From assembly GCA_016649475.1 (NCBI GenBank), contig JAENXP010000206.1:1-5591 (forward strand): 5,591 nt of DNA, read 5' to 3'. This document shows positions 1 through 5,591 of this stretch, in pieces; within the stretch, counting starts at the first letter, position 1; each line of letters opens with the position of its first letter. The position numbers and the translations under genes were made by a program. This stretch comes from Burkholderiales bacterium. Its GTDB lineage: Bacteria > Pseudomonadota > Gammaproteobacteria > Burkholderiales > SG8-39. Below the pieces are notes generated by a model. It did not search any database. It was not told the DNA's origin and saw only the letters and a list, made by a program, of their open reading frames with translations.

Positions 1-876
1 CGCGGCTGGCGCATGTGCGTATCGGGCTGTCCGTACAAGAAGATCTATTACAACTGGTCGACCGGCAAGGCGGAGAAGTGCATATTCTGCTATCCGCGCA
101 TCGAATCCGGGCAGCCGACGGTGTGCTCGGAAACTTGTGTCGGGCGTATCCGCTACCTCGGCGTGATGCTCTACGACGCCGATCGCATCGCCGAAGCCGC
201 AAGCGTGGCGGGCGAAAAAGACCTGTACAAGGCGCAACTCGGGCTGTTCCTCGATCCGAACGCGGCCGAGGTGCAGGCGCAGGCGCGCGCCGATGGCGTG
301 CCCGAGGCCTGGATCAAGGCGGCGCAGGAGTCGCCCGTGTACAAGATGGCGATGGATTGGAAGGTTGCGCTGCCGCTGCATCCGGAATACCGCACGCTGC
401 CCATGGTGTGGTACGTGCCGCCGCTGTCGCCGATCACCGCTGCCGCGAATTCCGGCCAGATCGGCGCCTTCGGGCAGCTGCCCGATGTGCGCAGCCTGCG
501 CATTCCGCTGCAATACCTCGCCAACCTGCTCACCGCGGGCGATGAGGCGCCGGTGGTGGCGGCGCTGGAGCGCATGCTCGCCATGCGGGCCTACATGCGC
601 GACCGGCATGTGGAACAGCGCGAAAACGCGGAGGTGCTGAAGCAGGTGGGATTGAGCAAGGCGGAGATCGAGGAGATGTACCGCTACATGGCGATCGCCA
701 ACTACGAGGATCGCTTCGTCATTCCGACCACGCACCGCGAATACGCGGAGGACGCCTACGACCTGCGCGGCGGCTGCGGCTTCTCCTTCGGCAACGGCTG
801 CTCCGACGGACAGTCCGAGGCCAGCCTGTTCGGCGGCAAGAAGCGCAAGACCATCCCGATCAAGTCGCTCACCTAG
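1..876 (+). CDS. narH: Respiratory nitrate reductase beta subunit NarH, C-terminal part (5' end outside window)
   Basis: This is the iron-sulfur subunit of membrane-bound nitrate reductase NarGHI; it carries electrons from the NarI hemes to NarG on the cytoplasmic face of the membrane. The frame is open from base 1 (RGWRMCVSGCPYKK), so the ATG at base 13 is an internal Met, not the start. By comparison with E. coli NarH (512 residues, recalled), the first codon corresponds to about residue 218, so about 217 residues are missing and the visible 291 reach the normal C terminus. All cluster ligands expected here are present: Trp at codon 3 (W220 equivalent, typical of the [3Fe-4S] site) and Cys at codons 6, 10, 27, 30, 42 and 46 (equivalents of C223, C227, C244, C247, C259, C263). 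The later blocks SPVYKMAMDWK, HPEYRTLPMVWYVPPLSP and YRYMAIANYEDRFV are classic NarH. The stop is TAG, 18 bases before narJ. The identification is very secure. Confidence 0.98.
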   Translation, partial: RGWRMCVSGCPYKKIYYNWSTGKAEKCIFCYPRIESGQPTVCSETCVGRIRYLGVMLYDADRIAEAASVAGEKDLYKAQLGLFLDPNAAEVQAQARADGVPEAWIKAAQESPVYKMAMDWKVALPLHPEYRTLPMVWYVPPLSPITAAANSGQIGAFGQLPDVRSLRIPLQYLANLLTAGDEAPVVAALERMLAMRAYMRDRHVEQRENAEVLKQVGLSKAEIEEMYRYMAIANYEDRFVIPTTHREYAEDAYDLRGGCGFSFGNGCSDGQSEASLFGGKKRKTIPIKSLT

Positions 877-882
877 CCGCCT

Positions 883-886
883 GGAG
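883..886 (+). promoter_or_regulatory. Ribosome binding site of narJ
   Basis: GGAG lies 8 bases before the ATG at 895 and selects it as the narJ start. A nearer ATG at 887 touches the site with no spacing and opens only a three-codon frame (Met-Asn-Ser-stop) whose TGA overlaps the narJ ATG, so it is not a credible start. Confidence 0.7.
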
Positions 887-894
887 ATGAACTC

Positions 895-1572
895 ATGAAA
901 ACACTCAAGTTGCTTGCCGTACTGCTCAGCTACCCTTCGGAAGGCATGGTGAGCGCACTGCCGGAGATCGCGCAAAGGCTCAACGCGGAACCGGCGCTCC
1001 GGGGGGGCACGCAGGATGCGCTCGCGGGTCTGCTGGCCGAACTGAAGCGCGAAGATCTGCTCGATCTGCAGGAGCGCTACGTGGCGCAATTCGATGCCGG
1101 TCGCGCCACCTCGCTGCACTTGTTCGAACACGTGCATGGCGACTCGCGCGACCGCGGCCAGGCGATGGTGGATTTGAACGCCCTGTACCGGCGATCGGGC
1201 TTCGTGCTCGCCGTCAGCGAACTGCCGGATTACCTGCCGGCGGTGCTGGAATATCTTGCGAGCCGCCCCGCCGAGGAAGTGCACGACCTGCTCGAGGACT
1301 GCGTGCACATCCTGCGCGCGGTGGGGGAACGCCTGCTCGCTGGCGGCAGCCCCTACGCGGCGGTCTTCGCCGCGCTGCTGGACCTGCACCGCGCAGCGCC
1401 GCTCGCGGCGCCCAAGGGCGCGGACAAGGCGCAGCTTGCCCGTTCGCTCGATGAAGAATGGGACGAGGCTGCGGTGGAGTTCGGTCCGCCATCGGGTCTC
1501 GATGCGGCCGCAGCGCACGGCGTGCAGCAATCGCGGCCGCAATTCATCCGCTTCGTCCCCAAAAACCCCTGA
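895..1572 (+). CDS. narJ: Nitrate reductase assembly chaperone NarJ (molybdenum cofactor assembly)
   Basis: NarJ is a cytoplasmic chaperone of the TorD/DmsD/NarJ group. It binds apo-NarG, supports insertion of the molybdenum cofactor and is needed for membrane assembly, but is not part of the final enzyme. The 225-residue product is close to the usual length (E. coli NarJ about 236). The N terminus KLLAVLLSYPSEGM (residues 5-18) is the family's first helix. The strongest signature spans residues 60-93: ERYVAQFDAGRATSLHLFEH followed by VHGDSRDRGQAMVDL. It is followed by SELPDYLPAVLEYLA (108-122), also family-typical. The acidic tail block DEEWDEAAVEFGP (186-198) is also common in NarJ. The ATG has a GGAG site 8 bases upstream and follows narH by 18 bases; the TGA stop is 14 bases before narI, so the three genes are almost certainly cotranscribed. 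No truncation or frameshift is seen. Confidence 0.97.
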   Translation: MKTLKLLAVLLSYPSEGMVSALPEIAQRLNAEPALRGGTQDALAGLLAELKREDLLDLQERYVAQFDAGRATSLHLFEHVHGDSRDRGQAMVDLNALYRRSGFVLAVSELPDYLPAVLEYLASRPAEEVHDLLEDCVHILRAVGERLLAGGSPYAAVFAALLDLHRAAPLAAPKGADKAQLARSLDEEWDEAAVEFGPPSGLDAAAAHGVQQSRPQFIRFVPKNP

Positions 1573-1576
1573 AACC

Positions 1577-1580
1577 GGAG
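1577..1580 (+). promoter_or_regulatory. Ribosome binding site of narI
   Basis: GGAG lies 6 bases before the ATG at 1587. It decides the narI start over an in-frame ATG at 1458, which lies inside narJ, has no such site, and would add 43 Arg/Ala-rich residues unlike NarI. Confidence 0.7.
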
Positions 1581-1586
1581 CTACAC

Positions 1587-2291
1587 ATGGACATCAAGAT
1601 CTACCTGAACCAGTTCCTGTTCGGCTACTACCCCTATATCTGCCTGGCGGTGTTTTTCCTCGGCAGCCTGATCCGCTTCGACCGCGAACAGTACACGTGG
1701 AAAAGCGATTCATCCCAGCTGCTGCGCCACGGCCAGCTCAGGTGGGGCTCGAACCTGTTCCACGTAGGTGTCCTCGGCATTTTCGCCGGGCACTTCACCG
1801 GGCTGCTCACGCCGCTCACCGTGTGGCACGCGCTGGGCGTAAGCCCGGCCGAAAAGCAGCTGACCGCGATCGTCGGCGGCGGCATATTCGGCCTCATGTG
1901 CGTGGTCGGCCTGGGGATATTGATCCACCGCCGCCTGAGCGACCCGCGCATCCGCACGAGCAGCAGGCCCGTGGACATTCTCATTCTGGCCTTGCTGGTC
2001 GCGCAGGTACTGCTCGGGCTGGCCGGCATTCCGCTGTCGATGCAGCACATGGACGGCTCGGAAATGCTCAAGTTCATGGGGTGGGCGCAGCGCATCTGGA
2101 CCTTCCGCGGTGGCGCAGTCGAACTGGTGGCCAATGTTTCCATTCTGTTCAAGCTGCATATCGTGCTGGGACTCACGATTTTTCTCGTGTTTCCGTTCAC
2201 GCGCCTGGTGCACATCTGGAGCGGCTTCGCCTCGGTGTTTTACCTGCTGCGGCCCTACCAGCTGGTGCGGGGCCGCGGCGGCAATCGTTAG
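1587..2291 (+). CDS. narI: Respiratory nitrate reductase gamma subunit NarI (diheme cytochrome b)
   Basis: NarI anchors NarGH to the inner membrane, oxidises quinol on the periplasmic side and passes electrons through two b hemes to NarH, which makes the enzyme energy-conserving. The product is 234 residues (E. coli 225) with about five membrane segments. The four axial heme ligands can be matched by motif: His59 (NLFHVG) and His69 (AGHF) in the second segment, His191 (KLHIVLG) and His209 (RLVHIWS) in the last. They correspond to E. coli H56, H66, H187 and H205. The N-terminal block LNQFLFGYYPYICLAVF (7-23), the segment IPLSMQHMDGSEM (148-160) and the C-terminal YQLVRGR (224-230) are family hallmarks. 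The start is fixed by a GGAG site and by the match of MDIKIYLNQF to known NarI N termini. The stop is TAG. No damage is seen. Confidence 0.97.
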   Translation: MDIKIYLNQFLFGYYPYICLAVFFLGSLIRFDREQYTWKSDSSQLLRHGQLRWGSNLFHVGVLGIFAGHFTGLLTPLTVWHALGVSPAEKQLTAIVGGGIFGLMCVVGLGILIHRRLSDPRIRTSSRPVDILILALLVAQVLLGLAGIPLSMQHMDGSEMLKFMGWAQRIWTFRGGAVELVANVSILFKLHIVLGLTIFLVFPFTRLVHIWSGFASVFYLLRPYQLVRGRGGNR

Positions 2292-2326
2292 CGCAAGCAG
2301 GTCGACGCAAAGTGATAGTGCACCGG

Positions 2327-2345
2327 TTCCGGCCACGGCCAGGAA
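2327..2345 (+). other. Possible RNA hairpin after narI
   Basis: TTCCGGC (2327-2333) can pair with GCC-A-GGAA (2338-2345): a 7-bp stem with a one-base bulge (A2341) and a CACG loop. No T-run follows, so it does not look like an intrinsic terminator. It could stabilise the 3' end of a narGHJI message or mark a processing point before narK. It may also be chance in GC-rich DNA. Confidence 0.3.
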
Positions 2346-2373
2346 TTGACTGCACGCATAGTGCGCGCATTAC
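2346..2373 (+). promoter_or_regulatory. Candidate weak sigma-70-type promoter for narK
   Basis: TTGACT (2346-2351) matches the -35 consensus at five of six positions. Sixteen bases later CATTAC (2368-2373) matches only three of six at the -10. A weak -10 would fit a promoter that needs an activator, but no activator box is recognised. It lies 21 bases before the narK start, so the leader would be short. Confidence 0.3.
2351..2370 (+). repeat. Short imperfect direct repeat in the narK leader
   Basis: TGCACGCAT (2351-2359) and TGCGCGCAT (2362-2370) are nine-base copies with one mismatch, spaced 11 bases start to start, about one helical turn. They fill the spacer between the candidate -35 and -10. 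This could be a regulator site, but at this length and GC content chance is a real possibility. Confidence 0.35.
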
Positions 2374-2382
2374 AACACATTT

Positions 2383-2386
2383 GGAG
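2383..2386 (+). promoter_or_regulatory. Ribosome binding site of narK
   Basis: GGAG lies 8 bases before the ATG at 2395. A second in-frame ATG at 2401 (MTDKGKS) lies 14 bases from the site, so the first is preferred. Confidence 0.65.
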
Positions 2387-2394
2387 CACGGGTC

Positions 2395-5082
2395 ATGGCA
2401 ATGACAGACAAAGGCAAGAGCTATTCGGTCCTCACGATGAACACGCTGGCCTTCACGGTCAACTTCGCCATCTGGACCATGTTCTCGATTATCGGCATAC
2501 GCATCAGGACTGAGCTCGGGCTGAGCAATACGGAGTTTGGCCTGCTGGTCGCGACGCCTATCCTGACCGGCTCCCTGGTACGCCTGCCGCTGGGAGTGCT
2601 CACCGATCGCTACGGCGGTCGCATCGTTTATTTCATTCAAATGCTGCTGGTTGCGATCCCGACATACGGCCTGGCATTCGCTACCAAGTATTGGCAGTAC
2701 CTGACCATAGGCTTGTTCGTGGGTCTGGCCGGCGGCTCGTTCGCGATAGGCATCGCTTACACCTCGGCCTGGTTCCCCAAGGAGAAGCAAGGCACGGCCA
2801 TGGGCATATTCGGCGCGGGCAACGCAGGCGCCGCGGTGACCAACCTGGTCGCTCCCCTGATCGTGGTGGCCTTCGGCTGGCGCGCCGTGCCCCAGGTCTA
2901 TTCGATCGCCATGCTCGTCATGGCGATAATTTTCTGGTTTTTCACCTACCCCGATCCCAAGCAAGTGGAACGCAAGCAGAAGCAGGAGCATCTGACGCTC
3001 GCGCAGCAGCTGGCGCCGCTTGCGGACGCCCGTGTCTGGCGCTTTGGCCTGGCGTATTACTTTGTTTTCGGCGGATTCGTCGCGCTGGCGCTGTGGTTGC
3101 CGAAGTATTACATCGGCGAGTTCGGACTGGACCTGAAGCACGCGGCCCTGATCACCATGTTCTTTACCCTGCCCTCGGGACTGATCCGCGCGGCGGGCGG
3201 CTTCGCCTCCGACAAGTGGGGCGGCGACACGGTCACCTGGTGGGTATTCTGGGTCAGCATCGTGTGCCTGTTCTTTCTTTCCTATCCGCCGACGACACTG
3301 ACGGTTCACGGCATCAAGGGGGACTTCAGTTTGCAGGTGGGTCTGCACGTCACCATGTTCACCGTTCTGGTATTTATTGTCGGCATGGCGCAGGGCATAG
3401 GCAAGGCGAGCGTCTACCGCAGCCTCGCCGATTACTACCCGAACAACATGGGCTCGGTCGGCGGACTGGTGGGCGTCATCGGCGGCCTGGGCGGCTTTAC
3501 CATGCCCATCATGTTCGGGATCGCCTCCGACGCCACCAACGTGCGCAGCAGCGCCTTCATGCTCATGTTCGCCGTTCTTGCCGGCGTGATGATCTGGACC
3601 TGGGCCGCCGCACGCAGCGAACGCGAGGAGATCCTGGAGAAAGACGCCAGTCTGCGCAATCAACTGGTCCAGGGACATCTGCTGGACGCGCGCGCCGGCG
3701 CCGGAAGCTGGCTGCACAATTGGCGTCCGGACGACGAGGCGTTCTGGCTGGCGACGGGCCGGCGCATCGCCTTGCGCAATCTGCTCTGCTCCATGCCTGC
3801 CTTGTTCCTGTCCTTCGCAGTGTGGATGGTGTGGAGCATGGTGGTGATCGAACTGCCGAAGATCGGCTTCAAGTTCAGCACCGGCGAATTGTTCTGGCTG
3901 GCAGCCTTGCCCGGGCTGTCGGGCGCTGGACTGCGCCTGGCGTATTCCTTCGTCGTGCCGATTTTCGGCGGCAGGAATTTCACCGTGTTCAGCACGGTCA
4001 CGCTGTTGCTGCCGGCGCTGTGGATGGCGCTGGCGGTGCAGGATCCGAACACCAGTTACGTGGTGTTCGTGGTGATCGCGCTGCTCTGCGGTCTGGGAGG
4101 CGGCAATTTCTCGGCGAGCATGGCGAACATCAGTTTCTTTTTCCCGAAGCGCATGCAGGGCACAGCGCTGGGCTGGAATGCGGGCGCGGGAAATCTGGGC
4201 GTCGGCGTGATGCAGGCGGTCGTGCCGCTCAGCATCTACGGCGGCGCGCTCGCCGTCATGGGCGGCGGCCCCCAGAACTACAGCGATCCGGCCATCAGCC
4301 AGGTCTGGCTGCAGAACGCGGGTTATATCTGGGTGCCGTTCGTCCTGCTGGCCGCGCTCCTCGCCTGGTTCGGCATGCACAACATCCGCGGCGCGCGCGC
4401 GACTTTCCGCGAGCAGGCGGTGATCTTCCGGCGCAAGCATGCATGGATGCTCGGCTGGCTCTATGGCGGCACCTTCGGCTCCTTCATCGGCTTTGCCGCC
4501 GCCTTCCCGACGCTGCTGGCTACCCAGTTTCCGGATTCTGGCCTGCTCAAATACGCGTTCGCCGGCCCGCTGATCGGCGCCCTGATACGACCGCTCGGAG
4601 GCTGGCTCGCCGACCGCCTCGGCGGGGCGAGGGTCACCTACTGGAATTTCGTGGTCATGTTCGTGGCGTCGCTTGCCATCGCCGGATTCCTTCCGAGCGG
4701 ATCCGACCCCGGCGCCGCGCTTGCGTTCTACATGTCCTTCATGGTGCTGTTCCTGACGACCGGCATCGGCAACGGATCGGTGTTCCGCATGGTGCCCACG
4801 GTGTTCATGACCATACACCAGCTCTGGGCGAAGGGGCGGGGCGAGGAGGCGATGGCGAAAGCGAAGCGCGACGGCGAGATCGAGGCTTCGGTCGCACTGG
4901 GCTTTACTGCCGCTATCGCCGCATTCGGATTGTTCTTCGTCCCTGTTGCCGTAGGCATATCGCTGCAGACTAGCGGCAGCCCGCATGCCGCATGGTACGT
5001 GTTCATCGCTTTCTATCTCAGCTGCGTACTCGGCACCTGGTGGTGGTACCGGCGCAAGGACGCGGAGATACGCTGCGACTAG
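2395..5082 (+). CDS. narK: Fused NarK1-NarK2 nitrate/nitrite transporter (two MFS domains, about 24 membrane segments)
   Basis: The 895-residue product is two complete major-facilitator transporters of the nitrate/nitrite porter family in one chain; single NarK proteins are about 400-470 residues. Half 1 (about 1-406) is NarK1-like: Arg63 (LVRLPLG) and Arg265 (LIRAAGG) are the expected substrate arginines, with nitrate signatures GIFGAGNAGAAVTN (137-150) and GMAQGIGKASVYR (330-342). A charged linker (407-441) follows. Half 2 (442-895) is NarK2-like and begins with the E. coli NarK-type N terminus NWRPDDEAFW; it has Arg514 (GLRLAYSF), Arg732 (LIRPLGG), and signatures GWNAGAGNLGVGVMQ (593-607) and GIGNGSVFRM (790-799). 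Each half shows about 12 hydrophobic segments, so both ends and the linker should be cytoplasmic. In the Paracoccus fusion, NarK1 is associated with proton-linked nitrate uptake and NarK2 with nitrate/nitrite exchange; the same division here is inferred. The gene follows narI by 103 bases and ends at TAG. No frameshift is seen. Confidence 0.97.
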   Translation: MAMTDKGKSYSVLTMNTLAFTVNFAIWTMFSIIGIRIRTELGLSNTEFGLLVATPILTGSLVRLPLGVLTDRYGGRIVYFIQMLLVAIPTYGLAFATKYWQYLTIGLFVGLAGGSFAIGIAYTSAWFPKEKQGTAMGIFGAGNAGAAVTNLVAPLIVVAFGWRAVPQVYSIAMLVMAIIFWFFTYPDPKQVERKQKQEHLTLAQQLAPLADARVWRFGLAYYFVFGGFVALALWLPKYYIGEFGLDLKHAALITMFFTLPSGLIRAAGGFASDKWGGDTVTWWVFWVSIVCLFFLSYPPTTLTVHGIKGDFSLQVGLHVTMFTVLVFIVGMAQGIGKASVYRSLADYYPNNMGSVGGLVGVIGGLGGFTMPIMFGIASDATNVRSSAFMLMFAVLAGVMIWTWAAARSEREEILEKDASLRNQLVQGHLLDARAGAGSWLHNWRPDDEAFWLATGRRIALRNLLCSMPALFLSFAVWMVWSMVVIELPKIGFKFSTGELFWLAALPGLSGAGLRLAYSFVVPIFGGRNFTVFSTVTLLLPALWMALAVQDPNTSYVVFVVIALLCGLGGGNFSASMANISFFFPKRMQGTALGWNAGAGNLGVGVMQAVVPLSIYGGALAVMGGGPQNYSDPAISQVWLQNAGYIWVPFVLLAALLAWFGMHNIRGARATFREQAVIFRRKHAWMLGWLYGGTFGSFIGFAAAFPTLLATQFPDSGLLKYAFAGPLIGALIRPLGGWLADRLGGARVTYWNFVVMFVASLAIAGFLPSGSDPGAALAFYMSFMVLFLTTGIGNGSVFRMVPTVFMTIHQLWAKGRGEEAMAKAKRDGEIEASVALGFTAAIAAFGLFFVPVAVGISLQTSGSPHAAWYVFIAFYLSCVLGTWWWYRRKDAEIRCD

Positions 5083-5151
5083 GGCGAGGCCGCAGCGCGG
5101 GGGGCTGCACGCTCTGCGCTTGACGCGGCGCGCGGTCGGGGACGCGTCCGG
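5083..5151. other. Convergent spacer between narK and the CoA-transferase gene
   Basis: This 69-base GC-rich gap lies between two converging stops. It contains a 5-bp stem GCAGC/GCTGC (5092-5096 with 5104-5108, 7-base loop) and a perfect ten-base palindrome GGACGCGTCC (5140-5149). Neither is followed by a T-run on either strand, so no intrinsic terminator can be called. Termination may be Rho-dependent or lie elsewhere. Confidence 0.4.
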
Positions 5152-5591
5152 TCAGCTGTCTGGAATCTCGACCACCTGCTGCGCCTGCAGCGTACGGATG
5201 CGCTCGGCGTCATAGCCGAACTCGCTGAGCACCTTGTGCGTGTGTTGTCCCACGCGATAGGGCGCAGGCCCGCCGGGCGGAACCGGCTTGCGGTCTACGT
5301 GGAAGGGCAACGCGGTCACGCGTATGCGGCCGCGGCCCTGGTGCTCGATTTCAGGAAATGCCGATCGCGCCGCCATCTGCGGGTGTTCGATGACTTCTTC
5401 CGGTGACAGCATGGGCACCGCCGGGATGCGCGCCGCGGCGAGTGTCTTGACCGCCTGTTCCACGCTGTCGAAGCCTTCGAGCCAACCGCGCAGGATTTTG
5501 AGCAGGTCATGCCAGTTCGCACGCCGCGCCATCGGTGTGGAAAAGCGCGCGTCGGTCTCGAGTTCGGGGTGGCCGATCAAAGCCACCAGGC
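5152..5591 (-). CDS. Family III (CaiB/BaiF) acyl-CoA transferase, C-terminal part (5' end outside window)
   Basis: Family III CoA-transferases move CoA between carboxylic acids; formyl-CoA transferase, carnitine CoA-transferase CaiB and succinyl-CoA:benzylsuccinate CoA-transferase belong here, as does alpha-methylacyl-CoA racemase. Only the last 145 codons are in view, about a third of a usual 380-440-residue protein. The frame stays open to base 5591, so the GTG at 5586 is an internal Val rather than the start (context LVALIGHPELETDARFSTPM). Family marks are the GHPELETDARF block, AARIPAVPMLSPEEVIEHPQM (C-terminal domain entry) and the tail GGPAPYRVGQHTHKVLSEFG followed by YDAERIRTLQAQQVV. 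The catalytic Asp lies in the missing N-terminal part, so activity and substrate cannot be judged. The gene converges on narK, is not part of the nar operon, and shows no functional link to it. The family call is firm; the substrate is unknown. Confidence 0.9.
   Translation of the reverse strand, partial: LVALIGHPELETDARFSTPMARRANWHDLLKILRGWLEGFDSVEQAVKTLAAARIPAVPMLSPEEVIEHPQMAARSAFPEIEHQGRGRIRVTALPFHVDRKPVPPGGPAPYRVGQHTHKVLSEFGYDAERIRTLQAQQVVEIPDS

Larger units (their letters stand above)
2292..2394 (+). other. narI-narK intergenic spacer
   Basis: This 103-base gap is much longer than the 18- and 14-base gaps earlier in the operon. It holds a possible hairpin, a -35-like TTGACT, a short direct repeat and the narK ribosome site, listed separately. 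By eye I find no FNR/ANR/DNR-type box (TTGAT-N4-ATCAA) and no clear NarL heptamer. narK may be read through from narGHJI, transcribed from its own promoter here, or both. Confidence 0.6.

Noticed and set aside
13..15. ATG at base 13 as a narH start
   Set aside because: The frame is open upstream and the preceding codons (RGWR) match conserved NarH sequence including the [3Fe-4S] Trp, so this is an internal Met.
1458..1586. N-terminal extension of narI from an upstream ATG
   Set aside because: The 43 extra residues lie inside narJ and are Arg/Ala-rich; the ATG at 1587 has a GGAG site and gives the standard NarI N terminus.
2346..2375. FNR/ANR-type site around TTGACTGCACGCAT
   Set aside because: The first half resembles TTGAT but no ATCAA-like half lies four bases on, and the dyad fails when the reverse complement is compared.
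1256..2404. 382-codon open frame on the + strand across narJ, narI and the spacer
   Set aside because: It overlaps two well-identified genes in a different frame and has shadow-like Arg/Ala/Pro-rich composition.
4387..4400. CG/GC dinucleotide tract inside narK
   Set aside because: It encodes ordinary Arg/Gly/Ala codons in a cytoplasmic loop in frame; too short to be a meaningful repeat.
2691..4973. 760-codon open frame on the + strand in another frame of narK
   Set aside because: Arg/Gly/His-rich shadow of the real gene, without membrane segments or a recognisable domain.
2197..4986. 929-codon open frame on the - strand opposite narK
   Set aside because: It lies in codon register opposite a clear transporter gene and exists because narK lacks TTA, CTA and TCA. 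The product is His/Arg/Glu/Gln-rich low-complexity sequence with no family resemblance.
5140..5149. Palindrome GGACGCGTCC as a terminator
   Set aside because: It is a perfect palindrome without a loop and without a T-run on either side, so it is a poor terminator; likely chance in GC-rich DNA.
5584..5586. GTG as the start of the CoA-transferase gene
   Set aside because: It would give only the C-terminal third of the protein; the frame continues to the window edge with family-like residues, so it is an internal Val.

Overview
The window holds the 3' part of a respiratory nitrate reductase operon and its nitrate/nitrite transporter, all on the + strand, followed by a convergent gene on the - strand that looks unrelated. 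In order: the C-terminal 291 residues of narH (the start lies left of the window), complete narJ, complete narI, a 103-base spacer, and a complete 895-codon narK in which a NarK1-type and a NarK2-type transporter are fused in one polypeptide. After a 69-base convergent spacer come the last 145 codons of a family III (CaiB/BaiF) CoA-transferase, which runs off the right edge.

The genes form one pathway. NarI is the membrane cytochrome b that takes electrons from quinol. NarH relays them through Fe-S clusters to the molybdenum subunit NarG, which is presumably encoded just left of the window. NarJ is the chaperone needed to load the Mo cofactor and assemble NarGHI. NarK supplies nitrate to the cytoplasmic active site and exports the nitrite produced. 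narH, narJ and narI are tightly packed (gaps of 18 and 14 bases, each gene with its own GGAG ribosome site) and look like one transcript. narK sits 103 bases downstream, with a possible promoter or processing hairpin in the gap.

The DNA looks GC-rich, with strong G/C preference at third codon positions. The Nar proteins align easily, from memory, with those of E. coli, and the NarK1-NarK2 fusion is best known from Paracoccus. Together these suggest a denitrifying or nitrate-respiring member of the Pseudomonadota, perhaps a beta- or gammaproteobacterium. The exact taxon cannot be fixed from the sequence alone. I see no RNA gene, insertion sequence, CRISPR array or phage feature. The most notable content is the fused transporter and its position downstream of narI. 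I do not see evidence of a new biological system here.
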